DNA from: SHZL01 sp963708905
GTDB taxonomy: Bacteria; Pseudomonadota; Gammaproteobacteria; Xanthomonadales; SZUA-36
Length of the DNA stretch: 64,000 bases
Reading direction: 5' to 3'
Assembly: GCA_963708905.1 (NCBI GenBank)
Contig: CAVPUV010000015.1
Coordinates: 6,897-70,896 of the forward strand
The notes below the pieces were generated by a model that had not been told where the DNA came from, searched no databases, and saw only the letters and a list, made by a program, of their open reading frames with translations. Every line of letters begins with the position of its first letter. Position 1 is the stretch's first letter. This document shows, one piece after another, positions 26,149-32,683 of the stretch. The translations under genes and the position numbers were made by a program.

Positions 26149-26427
26149 TTAGCCGTTTTCACGCAGCCGGCCTTCTACATACTTATGGAGAATGCTGGCG
26201 ACGAGAGTTTGATAGGGAATACCCTCAGCAAGGGCACGCTTCTGCAACCCCCTTAGGTCTTTAGAAGGTAACCGGATATTAATTCTGGCGTCTTTCTTGA
26301 GCATGGCCTCAGCATATTCTTTATGCCGCTTTTGAATGGCTGAGGCGCCCTTGGATGTTTTTACCTTTCCAGATTCAAACGCTTCCAGAATCTCTTTCTC
26401 TTCCTGATTTAATTTACTCATCTTCAC
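26149..26427 (-). CDS. CopG-family antitoxin of a BrnT-type module
   Basis: 92 residues. The C-terminal half carries a ribbon-helix-helix region (RINIRLPSKDLRGLQKRALA, GIPYQTLVASILHKYVEGRL). The N-terminal half (LNQEEKEILEAFESGKVKTS) is the toxin-binding part seen in BrnA/CopG-like antitoxins. It begins exactly where the toxin gene ends (shared base 26427), so the two are translationally coupled. A perfect inverted repeat upstream of the toxin gene is the likely operator it binds. Confidence 0.8.
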   Translation of the reverse strand: MKMSKLNQEEKEILEAFESGKVKTSKGASAIQKRHKEYAEAMLKKDARINIRLPSKDLRGLQKRALAEGIPYQTLVASILHKYVEGRLRENG

Positions 26428-26693
26428 TACCTCTGTAGTTTCGTGGCCTTACGACTGGGGATGATGGTCTTTAAAAATACTTCATCTTCAGATTCAACGA
26501 AGGGCACGAGATACACATAGTCTTCGATTGCTATCAAATGGATTTGTTGCGCTGGGTATTTGGCTTGATTGGGGTGGTCTATGGTTCGAAGGATGTCGCC
26601 AGCTGTTATGTGGAACACAACATCCTCAAAAGACACACCCCTTTCAGCCTTAAGCCATTCATTCTTTTCGGGGCTCCAAGCAATAGTTTTCAT
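26427..26693 (-). CDS. BrnT-family toxin
   Basis: 88 residues with the BrnT pattern: WSPEKNEWLKAERGVSFEDV near the N-terminus, an internal YLVPFVESEDEVFLKTIIPS and a basic tail RKATKLQR. BrnT toxins have a RelE-like fold and inhibit translation. The gene is AT-richer than its surroundings. Start ATG 26693 is preceded by the palindromic operator at 26699-26726. The gene order toxin then antitoxin is normal. Confidence 0.8.
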   Translation of the reverse strand: MKTIAWSPEKNEWLKAERGVSFEDVVFHITAGDILRTIDHPNQAKYPAQQIHLIAIEDYVYLVPFVESEDEVFLKTIIPSRKATKLQR

Positions 26694-26698
26694 CTGTC

Positions 26699-26726
26699 CA
26701 CAATAGCACGATGTGTGCCTATTGTG
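26699..26726. promoter_or_regulatory. Palindromic operator of the BrnT-type module
   Basis: CACAATAG (26699-26706) and CTATTGTG (26719-26726) are exact inverted copies, centred 20 bases upstream of the toxin start. The size and position fit a ribbon-helix-helix antitoxin binding site for autorepression. Confidence 0.6.
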
Positions 26727-26790
26727 AAAAGACGGCTAACCTGACTTTCGCAACTCAGCCTGTTGTTTAGCCGTAACTGCTTGGTTTTCC

Positions 26791-26946
26791 GAGGGCGACT
26801 ACTACCGGCCGATCCCCGAGATCGATCAATGGCTGCGCCGCCGCGTGCGCATGTGCTACTGGAAACAGTGGCGCTACGTGCGCACCAAGGTCCGCCACCT
26901 GCTCGCCGTGGGGACGTCCAAACGCCAAGCGCTTAGGATGAGGGGC
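26791..26946 (+). pseudogene. Group II intron maturase C-terminal remnant
   Basis: The plus strand reads EGDYYRPIPEIDQWLRRRVR then MCYWKQWRYVRTKVRHLLAV and TSKRQAL, the maturase/thumb part of a bacterial group II intron reverse transcriptase. The catalytic YADD domain and the endonuclease end are missing. It faces opposite to the cassette genes, as bacterial group IIC-attC introns do. It overlaps the 3' end of the HigA-like gene by 14 bases, so its right border was cut by a rearrangement. Confidence 0.65.
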
Positions 26947-27364
26947 GTTTTTGACGCGCGCGGCGAGGCGAAAACGTCCCCTCGATCCTGTTGTCAGCCC
27001 CCGCCGCCCCGGATGCTTGGACCAAGCTCTCCAAGGGAATATGCAGGCTCCGGTGCAAGTTGCGGATCATGGTCAAGGACAGCGGGCGCCGACGATTGAT
27101 GACCTCCGCGACGCGCCCACGAGGGCCAATGAGCGGCTCAAGATCCTTTCGAGTGAGATTCATCTGTTCCATCCGGAACTTGATGGCCTCAACAGGGTCT
27201 GGCGGATCTATCGGGTGATGCTTGGCCTCATAGTCCTCGACCAGTACGAGGAACACATCAAGACGGTCGCCGTTGGGCGTGCCTTGCTTGGCGCCCCACA
27301 GGCGATCTACTTCCGCCAAAGCCTTGTCATAGTCAGCTTCGGACTTAATTGGACGAATATTCAT
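26933..27364 (-). CDS. HigA-type (XRE) antitoxin with a foreign C-terminal tail
   Basis: 143 residues from the ATG at 27364. MNIRPIKSEADYDKALAEVD and RLDVFLVLVEDYEAKHHPID, followed by a helix-turn-helix (LTRKDLEPLIGPRGRVAEVI, NRRRPLSLTMIRNLHRSLHI), match the long HigA antitoxins associated with HigB-type toxins. The residues after PLESLVQ (about 30) seem to come from the adjacent rearranged DNA. The cognate toxin is reduced to a fragment overlapping the start. It may still repress its promoter or cross-neutralise another toxin, but this is unproven. Confidence 0.72.
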   Translation of the reverse strand: MNIRPIKSEADYDKALAEVDRLWGAKQGTPNGDRLDVFLVLVEDYEAKHHPIDPPDPVEAIKFRMEQMNLTRKDLEPLIGPRGRVAEVINRRRPLSLTMIRNLHRSLHIPLESLVQASGAAGADNRIEGTFSPRRARQKRPSS

Positions 27365-27440
27365 TAACAGTCTCTGCATCAATTGCGTTGTACCGCTTGT
27401 GCGTTCCTACGAACTTCACAAAGCAGGCTTGACGCGCATG
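27345..27440 (-). pseudogene. HigB-type toxin, C-terminal remnant
   Basis: Only ACFVKFVGTHKRYNAIDAET followed by VNEYSSN remains, the conserved end of HigB-family mRNA interferases (usual form FVGTHxxYDxID). About 70 N-terminal residues are gone. The sequence upstream on that strand turns into unrelated DNA and then an attC site. Its end overlaps the antitoxin start by 20 bases, the normal arrangement of the intact module. Confidence 0.65.
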
Positions 27441-27485
27441 GCGCAATAATAGCGCGCTCCCATACCGGGAGCAAGCCGCAGCGGG

Positions 27486-27584
27486 GGCTAACGCCGGCCG
27501 TAAGCTGCGGAACGCGCTGGCGCGGGGCGTGCGCACGCACGACCCTTGACAGCGTGGGCCGACAGCTTCACGGCCATGTTAGAC
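27486..27584 (-). other. attC site (99 bp)
   Basis: On the minus strand GTCTAAC (R'') starts and GTTAGCC (R') ends a 99-bp imperfect palindrome. The arms ATGGCCGTGAAGCTGTC and GCAGCTTACGGCCGGC pair with a bulge. The stop codon TAA of the preceding cassette gene (27579-28031) lies inside the R'' box, a hallmark of integron cassettes. Confidence 0.78.
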
Positions 27585-28031
27585 GTTTTGCCTCGATACG
27601 AGCTTCTTGAAGCCGCTCACCTTCGCGAGCTCCAGCGCTCGCTCAACACAGCGGCGGAAGTCGTCACCAGAACCAGCTACGAAGTCCATGCAGTGCTCTT
27701 GGAGGTCCGCCGCCAGATCGCGAAACCCGTCAAGCGGGTCGTCGGAGAATCCGGGATACCGAGAGGCGCCGCGCCTGCCCAGTAGAGCTTCCATGTACGC
27801 CCCGTGAGAGAGCGCCAGATCGCCGACGTGGTACGTCACGAGTCCGAGCGACCAACGGAAATGCAGTTCAAGCCTCCGGTCTTCGTGAACGAACTCTGCC
27901 TGAGCGAAGTGACCGCCAGAACTACTGCCGGTTGGCCCGCGAACAAATCGCCAACCCATCGGGACCAAGAGTGGCTCCAGAATCTTCCGGCCTTCCTCGA
28001 TCGCTTCTTCGGATGTCATCCCATCGCTCAT
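27579..28031 (-). CDS. Cassette-encoded protein of unknown function
   Basis: 150 residues from the ATG at 28031, seven bases from the preceding attC R' box. Acidic, soluble, no signal peptide or membrane segment. It has EGRKILEPLLVPMGWRFVRG near residue 13 and RRLELHFRWSLGLVTYHVGD near 52, a form seen in small hypothetical proteins that handle polymorphic cargo. The family was not recognised. It ends within the R'' box of an attC site, so the whole gene is one integron cassette. Confidence 0.65.
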   Translation of the reverse strand: MSDGMTSEEAIEEGRKILEPLLVPMGWRFVRGPTGSSSGGHFAQAEFVHEDRRLELHFRWSLGLVTYHVGDLALSHGAYMEALLGRRGASRYPGFSDDPLDGFRDLAADLQEHCMDFVAGSGDDFRRCVERALELAKVSGFKKLVSRQNV

Positions 28032-28037
28032 CAAGAC

Positions 28038-28097
28038 GTCTAACGCCCGGCTTCAGCGGCGGCGCGGAGCGCCGTCCGCTGAAAGCCGTTGTTCGGT
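28038..28097 (-). other. attC site (60 bp)
   Basis: On the minus strand ACCGAAC opens and GTTAGAC closes a compact near-perfect palindrome. The arms CGGCTTTCAGCGGACGGCG and CGCCGCCGCTGAAGCCG pair almost throughout. R' fits GTTRRRY; R'' has one mismatch. The preceding kinase-like gene ends inside it (stop at 28053). Confidence 0.75.
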
Positions 28098-28676
28098 TTT
28101 CCCTCTCTCTGATCCGGTTCCTGCTTTTGCGGCATATACCTCGACGGATTCCTTGACCCTGCGGGCGGCCGCCTCTACATCGAGACCCGCGATATCGATG
28201 CGCATGTGGGCACGGGCATATGTCTTGCCGAAGTACGTCATGTCCTTCTTGATCTCCCTCAGGTACAGGCGCTTCTCGGCGGCGGTCAACCGCCGCTCGA
28301 TCGGGCGTGAGTCGATGTCGTAGAAGGTGATCCGCTCGAGGATGCTCTCCGGTTTATCCCAAAGTGCCACGACCAACCCGGCCGATCTCTTGACTGCTCG
28401 TAGGTACCCTCCCATCAGCCCGCTCGGAGGAAGGGCGATCACGCTATGTCGGCTTTCGGGGCGAGCCAGAAGATGAAGCAGGGCCTTCGCTGCCTCGTTG
28501 CCGTAGGAGTGAGGAGTCAGGAATCGCGCTTGCAGCCGCTCGATACTGGTATCGAAGAAGGTCTCGACCTCGTGGTCCAGATCGAAGAAAGTGAGATCCA
28601 TGAGGCTAGCCGCTCTCCTACCGATTGTCGTCTTGCCGACGCAGGCGACGCCTGTCACGAATAGGCGCACTGTCAC
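28053..28676 (-). CDS. Small P-loop kinase, shikimate-kinase-like
   Basis: 207 residues with a Walker A motif VTGVACVGKTTIGRRAA near residue 7-23, a FFDLDHEVE segment near 30 like the shikimate-binding DxD region, ALPPSGLMGGYL near 84, and a lid-like RLTAAEKRLYLREIKKDMTY near 128-148. It resembles AroK-type kinases, but the substrate residues are not all conserved, so shikimate is uncertain. The last 15 residues are encoded by the attC site. It is the first cassette after leader copy A. A cassette-borne paralogue rather than the housekeeping enzyme is likely. Confidence 0.6.
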   Translation of the reverse strand: MTVRLFVTGVACVGKTTIGRRAASLMDLTFFDLDHEVETFFDTSIERLQARFLTPHSYGNEAAKALLHLLARPESRHSVIALPPSGLMGGYLRAVKRSAGLVVALWDKPESILERITFYDIDSRPIERRLTAAEKRLYLREIKKDMTYFGKTYARAHMRIDIAGLDVEAAARRVKESVEVYAAKAGTGSERGKTEQRLSADGAPRRR

Positions 28677-28700
28677 CCCCTCGGGTAGTTCTGTGTATAG

Positions 28701-28903
28701 GCCGAACTTCTATTCGGCGGCTGTTCGTCACCTATTCCCGCAGCCGAAACCGGGGCGACGGGGTGATTGGGTAGGAACAACCCTGCATTAAACAGCGGAG
28801 TACTCCGCTTACGCCACCTGACTTGGCAGTCTAATCTTGCAGTGTTTGCAGGATAGGGAAGCATCGTCATGAAAGTCTCCCACGAAACCTGAGGGCGGAC
28901 AAG
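28701..28903. repeat. 203-bp leader repeat, copy A
   Basis: It matches 33819-34021 over its full length with the same total size. Contents include ATTCGGCGGCTG/GCAGCCGAA inverted arms, CGGAGTACTCCG (perfect palindrome) and a nine-codon reading ATGAAAGTCTCCCACGAAAC ending TGA. On its left begins a minus-strand cassette run (the kinase gene, 25 bases away), on its right a plus-strand vapB gene. It might be an attI-like or promoter-bearing head region; no integrase gene adjoins it. Confidence 0.8.
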
Positions 28904-28927
28904 AGGCTGCGACGCGTCTTAATAGGC

Positions 28928-28955
28928 TTGACATTTTCCGTACAGTCCGTACAGT
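28928..28955 (+). promoter_or_regulatory. Promoter with repeated GTACAGT motif for the vapBC module
   Basis: TTGACA at 28928-28933 and TACAGT at 28950-28955 are 16 bases apart. GTACAGT occurs twice (28940-28946, 28949-28955), as in a small operator overlapping the -10 box. The ATG at 28963 is only 8 bases from the -10 box and no ribosome binding site is visible, so the transcript may be leaderless. Confidence 0.55.
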
Positions 28956-28962
28956 ATTGCTC

Positions 28963-29223
28963 ATGAAGAAATCAATGCAACAGATTTCCAAAGGTGCCGA
29001 AGAAGCCAGGCAGCAATTGCCTGCCATTCTCGCGGCTGCTGCCGCAGGCCGCACTACCATCATCACCCGCCACGGTCGCGCAGTGGCGGCTGTCGTGCCG
29101 GTCACTGCTGTCAAGGCAGGCAAACCCGCTTCGCTGCAGGCGCTTGCCGGAACGGGTCGTGGCATGTGGGGCAGAAACAGCACGAAAGCCATCGCCAGGC
29201 TCCGTGATGAATGGAACCGATAG
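28963..29223 (+). CDS. Phd/YefM-type (VapB) antitoxin
   Basis: 86 residues: MKKSMQQISKGAEEARQQLP, then AAAAGRTTIITRHGRAVAAV and a C-terminal toxin-binding part ending LRDEWNR. This is the Phd/YefM fold used by many PIN-toxin modules. The start ATG at 28963 is chosen because it lies just after the promoter. Its stop TAG is partly supplied by the inserted MITE at 29222. A shortened copy exists at 34022-34211. Confidence 0.78.
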   Translation: MKKSMQQISKGAEEARQQLPAILAAAAAGRTTIITRHGRAVAAVVPVTAVKAGKPASLQALAGTGRGMWGRNSTKAIARLRDEWNR

Positions 29224-29486
29224 TGTCCTGTCCCACATATTATTACGATTTCAGAGCCTCGCATTCGCGTCAAGGCAAGGCGCAGTCCGCAGGCAATGGC
29301 GCGCCCTTGCCAAGGACTGCAACGCCGCATTGGCGCGAATGCGGGGCTCCCTCTGGGCAAGGCGATAAGCGGCCATCTGCGGTGTTGCACTCGCTTGAAT
29401 TAGCGCAGCTAGTCCTGCGCTCGCGCGCCTTGCAGCTGGCCGCTTCTCGCCTTGCTGAAACGCAATAATATGTGGGACAGGACACT
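29222..29486. mobile_element. MITE with 23-bp terminal inverted repeats
   Basis: The ends are AGTGTCCTGTCCCACATATT (plus ATT) in exact inverse orientation at 29222-29244 and 29464-29486; the 265-bp interior has no gene. Internal inverted segments (GCAGTCC...GGACTGC; GAGCC(T)CGCATTCGCG...CGCGAATGCGGGGCTC) make it able to fold into a long hairpin. The AGTGTCC start is shared with the ISNCY element at 3.3 kb, a possible source of transposase. It separates the antitoxin and toxin genes of the vapBC module. Confidence 0.82.
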
Positions 29487-29904
29487 TGACGCAGGCGCAT
29501 TGCCTGACGGCGCCCTGGTGCTGGTCGATAGCGCACCCATCATCTATACGCTGGAAGCCAACGCAAAATATGCCAGACGATTCGCGTTGCTGTTCCAACG
29601 CCACGCGAGCGGCGAGATTGTCCTCGCGATTACGACGGTCACGATCGCGGAGGTGCTGACGGGTCCGCTTAGAATGGGCGAAGAAGCGCTTGCCAAACGC
29701 TATCGAGCGGTGTTGGAAGCGTGGCAGGTGGTTGATCTCACCTGCGACATCGCCGAGAGCTCAGCGCGGCTGCGTGGCAAATACGGCTTGAGGTTGCCCG
29801 ATGCGATTCAGGCGGCGAGTGCATTGGCGATCAATGCGGATGCGCTGGTGACGCATGATCGGGATTTTGCGCAGGTGCGCGGGTTGCGGGTGTTGGGCCA
29901 GTGA
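29470..29904 (+). CDS. PIN-domain (VapC-type) toxin
   Basis: 144 residues from an ATG at 29470 that lies inside the MITE terminal repeat. An alternative GTG at 29519 starts at VLVDSAPIIYTLE and may be the ancestral start. PIN-domain acidic residues are visible: the D of LVDSAPIIY, E of ITTVTIAEVL near 65, D of RLPDAIQAASAL near 115 and the ending ALVTHDRDF. Such toxins cleave tRNA or rRNA. The MITE puts 240 bp between it and its antitoxin, so coupling of the two genes is likely altered. Confidence 0.82.
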   Translation: MWDRTLDAGALPDGALVLVDSAPIIYTLEANAKYARRFALLFQRHASGEIVLAITTVTIAEVLTGPLRMGEEALAKRYRAVLEAWQVVDLTCDIAESSARLRGKYGLRLPDAIQAASALAINADALVTHDRDFAQVRGLRVLGQ

Positions 29905-29910
29905 ACCTCA

Positions 29911-30002
29911 CCGCTAAATCTCCGGCGCCGCCACGTACGCCACCTTGTGCTCGCGTGCCCAGACGTTGATGGGCTCTATCTGGCCGGAAGTGATGGCGCG
30001 CA
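29911..30002 (-). repeat. 92-bp duplicate of the exoprotein gene 3' end
   Basis: It corresponds to 34206-34297, the last 29 codons of the beta-propeller gene (ending AREHEVAYVAAPEI there), with about ten base differences. Here it is an orphan: beyond 30002 the sequence is unrelated. Together with the leader and vapB copies it shows that the whole leader-vapB-gene-end block exists twice. Confidence 0.82.
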
Positions 30003-30105
30003 TTGACGCGGTGTTCTGACCCGCACGCTTCTTTTGGTCTTGGCCTGCTTATGCAGCGCGGGCATGCCGGCCAGGGCAGGGTCAATCACGAGAGGGGAAA
30101 CTGCC

Positions 30106-30573
30106 ATGCAGATCACATCCACCGCATTCACGCCCAACGGCGCGATACCTGCAAAATACACCTGTGAAGGCCAGGATGTATCACCCCCGCTGGCCTGGGT
30201 GGAGCCCCCGGCCGGCACGCAAAGTCTGGCGCTGATCATGGATGATCCCGACGCGCCCGACCCGGCGGCCCCGCGCATGACCTGGGTGCACTGGGTGCTG
30301 TACAACCTGCCGGCGCAAGCCGGCGCCCTGCCGGAAGCCGTCGAGGCGCTACCCGCCGGCACGCGCGAGGGTAAGAACGATTGGGGCCGCAGCGGCTACG
30401 GCGGCCCCTGCCCGCCCATCGGCCGGCACCGCTATTTCCACAAGCTCTATGCGCTCGACACGGTGCTGCCCGACCTCGGGCAGCCGACCAAGGCGCAGCT
30501 CGAACAGGCGATGGAGGGGCATATCCTAGGACAGGCCGAGCTGATCGGCACGTATCAGAAAACCGGCAGGTAA
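30106..30573 (+). CDS. YbhB/YbcL-family (PEBP-like) protein
   Basis: 155 residues of the phosphatidylethanolamine-binding/Raf-kinase-inhibitor-like family. Motifs are IPAKYTCEGQDVSPPLAW near residue 15, IMDDPDAPDPAAPRMTWVHW near 48-67, NDWGRSGYGGPCPPIGRHRY near 95-115 and HKLYALD. Length is normal for bacterial YbhB/YbcL, whose function is not well settled. The ATG at 30106 has GAGAGGGGA eight bases upstream; an in-frame start 24 codons earlier would give a poor leader peptide. It stands alone between a gene-end relic and the second cassette run. Confidence 0.82.
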   Translation: MQITSTAFTPNGAIPAKYTCEGQDVSPPLAWVEPPAGTQSLALIMDDPDAPDPAAPRMTWVHWVLYNLPAQAGALPEAVEALPAGTREGKNDWGRSGYGGPCPPIGRHRYFHKLYALDTVLPDLGQPTKAQLEQAMEGHILGQAELIGTYQKTGR

Positions 30574-30844
30574 AACCGGAATCAGAAGGCCGCTCTCGCA
30601 CATCCATGTGCTTCGCGGCACCGGGACTTCCTGTCCAATGGCCGCTCTCGCACATCCATCACTCCGACCGAGCGCAAGCCAGACAGGGCGTGCTCCTGGG
30701 CCGTCGCAGTAGTGAACTGGTGCAACATGCGGGTTAAGTCCGACAGGCGCATGGCAAAATACCGGGGAGTGCTGCAGATACGGGGGCGCGTAGGATCGTC
30801 AGCAGTGTTTTCAAGCCTCTCTGCATGCACTGGAACGCAGCCCG
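30574..30844. other. Gene-less stretch with a 20-bp direct repeat and shared TA-flank sequence
   Basis: GGCCGCTCTCGCACATCCAT occurs at 30588-30607 and again at 30640-30659. From 30753 to about 30836 the sequence resembles 22040-22121, the DNA flanking the other TumA-type gene (starting GGCAAAATACCGGGGAGTGC). No convincing gene was seen; a minus-strand reading over 30582-30830 has no recognisable family. Confidence 0.5.
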
Positions 30845-31213
30845 CTATGCGGCTTGCAATAGAAACTCAACTTTTACAGCCTCAAATGTAAAGACAACGC
30901 GACCGTCCTCGGTGCGGTCGAGCACCCCGGCATTAAGCAGTGTAGTAATGTCGCCATGCACGGCCTTTACGTCGCGCCCAACGCGGCGGGCGGCTTCGCG
31001 AATGGACACTGGTCCTGCACCGCAGAGTACCTTGAGAAGTTCCCATCGTTTTGCAGTTAGCACTCGCCAAAGCAGCTCAGGAGTGGAGAAGCTGATACGC
31101 GCACTTTTTTGAGATTTTCCTGTTTTCCAGGCCTGCGCAAAATCCGCCATTGCATCGGCGTGTGCTCGTACATCAAGAATTACGGTTTTCAGGGTTCCAC
31201 CTCGCGATGTCAT
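30845..31213 (-). CDS. HVO_A0114-type winged-helix antitoxin, second copy
   Basis: About 122 residues from the ATG at 31213 (MTSRGGTLKTVILDVRAHAD). The winged-helix part reads WELLKVLCGAGPVSIREAAR, RVGRDVKAVHGDITTLLNAG and VLDRTEDGRVVFTFEAVKVE, aligning with the TumA-like protein at 22244 (about a third identical). Upstream, the toxin gene is reduced to its end. The DNA just downstream is also shared with the first module. It is the last gene of the second cassette run. Confidence 0.68.
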   Translation of the reverse strand: MTSRGGTLKTVILDVRAHADAMADFAQAWKTGKSQKSARISFSTPELLWRVLTAKRWELLKVLCGAGPVSIREAARRVGRDVKAVHGDITTLLNAGVLDRTEDGRVVFTFEAVKVEFLLQAA

Positions 31214-31360
31214 GCTGAAAGTCGGCAATCAATGGCTCTGGCGTAGTGAATACGTAAGAGCTTTCCTTTGGAGCCGTTGCTACCACAACGACGGTAGTTT
31301 CCAGCCGTTCAGAGGCGGAAGAAACGGCCTGATTGCATAGCTGAGTCAGTTCTACCCCTT
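31174..31360 (-). pseudogene. TumE-like toxin C-terminal remnant
   Basis: The minus strand reads LTQLCNQAVSSASERLETTV, then VVVATAPKESSYVFTTPEPL and IADFQHDIARW, ending at a TGA at 31174. The YVFTTPEPLIADF stretch parallels YVFTTLSQLLNDF at the end of the complete TumE-like toxin (22599). No start or N-terminal half is present. Its end overlaps the antitoxin start, as in the complete module. Confidence 0.42.
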
Positions 31361-31379
31361 GTGTGCAGGTGAAGTGGAC

Positions 31380-31697
31380 TTAGGTGTTCACCCTCTTGTA
31401 GTACTCCTCCGAAGACCTCTTGATGATCGGTGGAACGCGGTGCCCCGTTTCGAGCATGAACTTCGCAGGGAAAAAACCGGCGACACAATCTGCCCCGACA
31501 GCCAAAGCACCAAGATACATTGAGTTGTACATGTTTTTGGTCCGACGAGAGAGGTTCACTCGCACCACAACCTTGGCATCAGAAATCTCAATGAGTTTTG
31601 GTCGGATGTATCCCATCATCGGAATTTGCATAAGCCCTGCATGAAAAAGGATCTTGATCCGAAGGCGCTCTGGCAGGCGATTTAGTATTGCTCGCAT
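31380..31697 (-). CDS. DUF4442-type hotdog-fold protein
   Basis: 105 residues from the ATG at 31697, which has GGAG seven bases upstream. RLRIKILFHAGLMQIPMMGY, RVNLSRRTKNMYNSMYLGAL and a LAVGADCVAGFFPAKFMLET stretch match DUF4442, a thioesterase-like hotdog family. The substrate is unknown. The protein is short for the family, and the C-terminal strands after KRSSEEYYKRVNT seem trimmed. The stop TAA lies inside ACCTAAG, possibly the remains of an attC R'' box. Confidence 0.6.
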   Translation of the reverse strand: MRAILNRLPERLRIKILFHAGLMQIPMMGYIRPKLIEISDAKVVVRVNLSRRTKNMYNSMYLGALAVGADCVAGFFPAKFMLETGHRVPPIIKRSSEEYYKRVNT

Positions 31698-31715
31698 AAA
31701 GGTCTCCAAAAAGAT

Positions 31716-31775
31716 ACCCAACGTTCGACGTAAAGGGCCTGCTGCAGGCAGGTCCCCGTGACGGAAGGGTCAGGC
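31716..31775 (-). other. attC-like site (60 bp)
   Basis: On the minus strand GCCTGAC opens and GTTGGGT (fits GTTRRRY) closes a 60-base segment, the same size as the site at 28038. The R'' box has one mismatch, and the inner arms pair only partly. It sits between the stop of the thioesterase gene and the start of the DUF4442 gene. Confidence 0.5.
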
Positions 31776-31791
31776 GCTTGGTGAAACTGGC

Positions 31792-32217
31792 TCACTTGGC
31801 CGCGCCTGGGAATGCCGCGGCCCGCGCCGCGACCGCCTCAGGAAAGGCACAAGACTTTCTGGCAACGGTATCCATATGCACACCCTTCAGAGTGGTTCTG
31901 GCTACGACAACGTTGCTCTCGTCGTGGGTCATTTCGTGGACGAAACGAAGGCTCTTCTCTTTGAATTCAAGGAGCGCAGTTCGAATCGTGATGACATCTC
32001 CAGCGTGCAATTCCTGGATGTAGGAGATGTGCTGATCGACCGCAGCCATTCCGCGCTTTGCCGATCTGAGAAAGCTCGGCGACAGGCCAAGCATGTTGAA
32101 AAACTGCCAAGTGGCCTCATCGAACTTGCCGACGTACCACATGACGTTCATGTGGCCGACATGATCGCAGTGCCAAGGATAGACAGTGCCGCGATAGGTG
32201 ATGGGTGATTCGGTCAC
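31792..32217 (-). CDS. Acyl-CoA thioesterase, YbgC/FadM type
   Basis: 141 residues from a GTG at 32217 (VTESPITYRG) with AGGAG upstream. Longer in-frame starts would read through the attC site at 32234-32331. The hotdog thioesterase pattern is clear: WHCDHVGHMNVMWYVGKFDE with the catalytic aspartate near residue 18, HISYIQELHAGDVITIRTAL near 60, and VVARTTLKGVHMDT. It hydrolyses acyl-CoA esters; chain preference unknown. It is a complete integron cassette between two attC sites. Confidence 0.78.
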   Translation of the reverse strand: MTESPITYRGTVYPWHCDHVGHMNVMWYVGKFDEATWQFFNMLGLSPSFLRSAKRGMAAVDQHISYIQELHAGDVITIRTALLEFKEKSLRFVHEMTHDESNVVVARTTLKGVHMDTVARKSCAFPEAVAARAAAFPGAAK

Positions 32218-32233
32218 GGTTAGTGCTCCTGGT

Positions 32234-32331
32234 GCCCAACGGCTGTGTTCAGCGGCACCGGGCCGCGCGGCGCGGAGGGGACCCCGCATGCGCAGCATGC
32301 GGGGTGTCCACTGCAACACACTGTGTTGGGC
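32234..32331 (-). other. attC site (98 bp)
   Basis: Both boxes fit consensus: on the minus strand GCCCAAC (RYYYAAC) and GTTGGGC (GTTRRRY). Inner arms ACAGTGTGTTGCAGTGG and CCGCTGAACACAGCC pair with a bulge, and a CCCCGCATGC/GCATGCGGGG hairpin fills the middle. It follows the ParDE cassette. Confidence 0.85.
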
Positions 32332-32386
32332 GACAACGGCAGAACGCGAAAATGTGTATCGAAAATGCTCAAAATTCTTCTAATGC

Positions 32387-32683
32387 TCATTCTGCGAGCC
32401 TACGAGGAGCATCCATATCTTCGTGGAGTACGCGAACAACCAGAATTTCGCCTTCAAGCACTTTATAAAACACGTCATGGTGCTCGATATGTAATCGACG
32501 GTAGCCAGTCAGAACATGGCTGTAGTCGATCCCGAGCGCCGGGTGGCCCAGAAGATGTTTCACGCCGCGTTCTATTTGATCAAGGTATTCGTCAGCCTGT
32601 TCTGCGCTCCACGTGTCGCAGGTGTACAACCAGATGCTGACGAGATCTGATTCAGCCTTGGGCGTAAGGCATAGGGTAAGCAT
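32387..32683 (-). CDS. parE: ParE-family toxin
   Basis: 98 residues with the RelE/ParE pattern LTPKAESDLVSIWLYTCDTW near the start, EYLDQIERGVKHLLGHPALG near 33-52, YRRLHIEHHDVFYKVLEGEI and LVVRVLHEDMD. ParE toxins of this type poison DNA gyrase. The ATG shares a base with the antitoxin stop (32683), giving coupled translation. The pair is AT-richer than the chromosome and lies between two consensus attC sites. Confidence 0.85.
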   Translation of the reverse strand: MLTLCLTPKAESDLVSIWLYTCDTWSAEQADEYLDQIERGVKHLLGHPALGIDYSHVLTGYRRLHIEHHDVFYKVLEGEILVVRVLHEDMDAPRRLAE

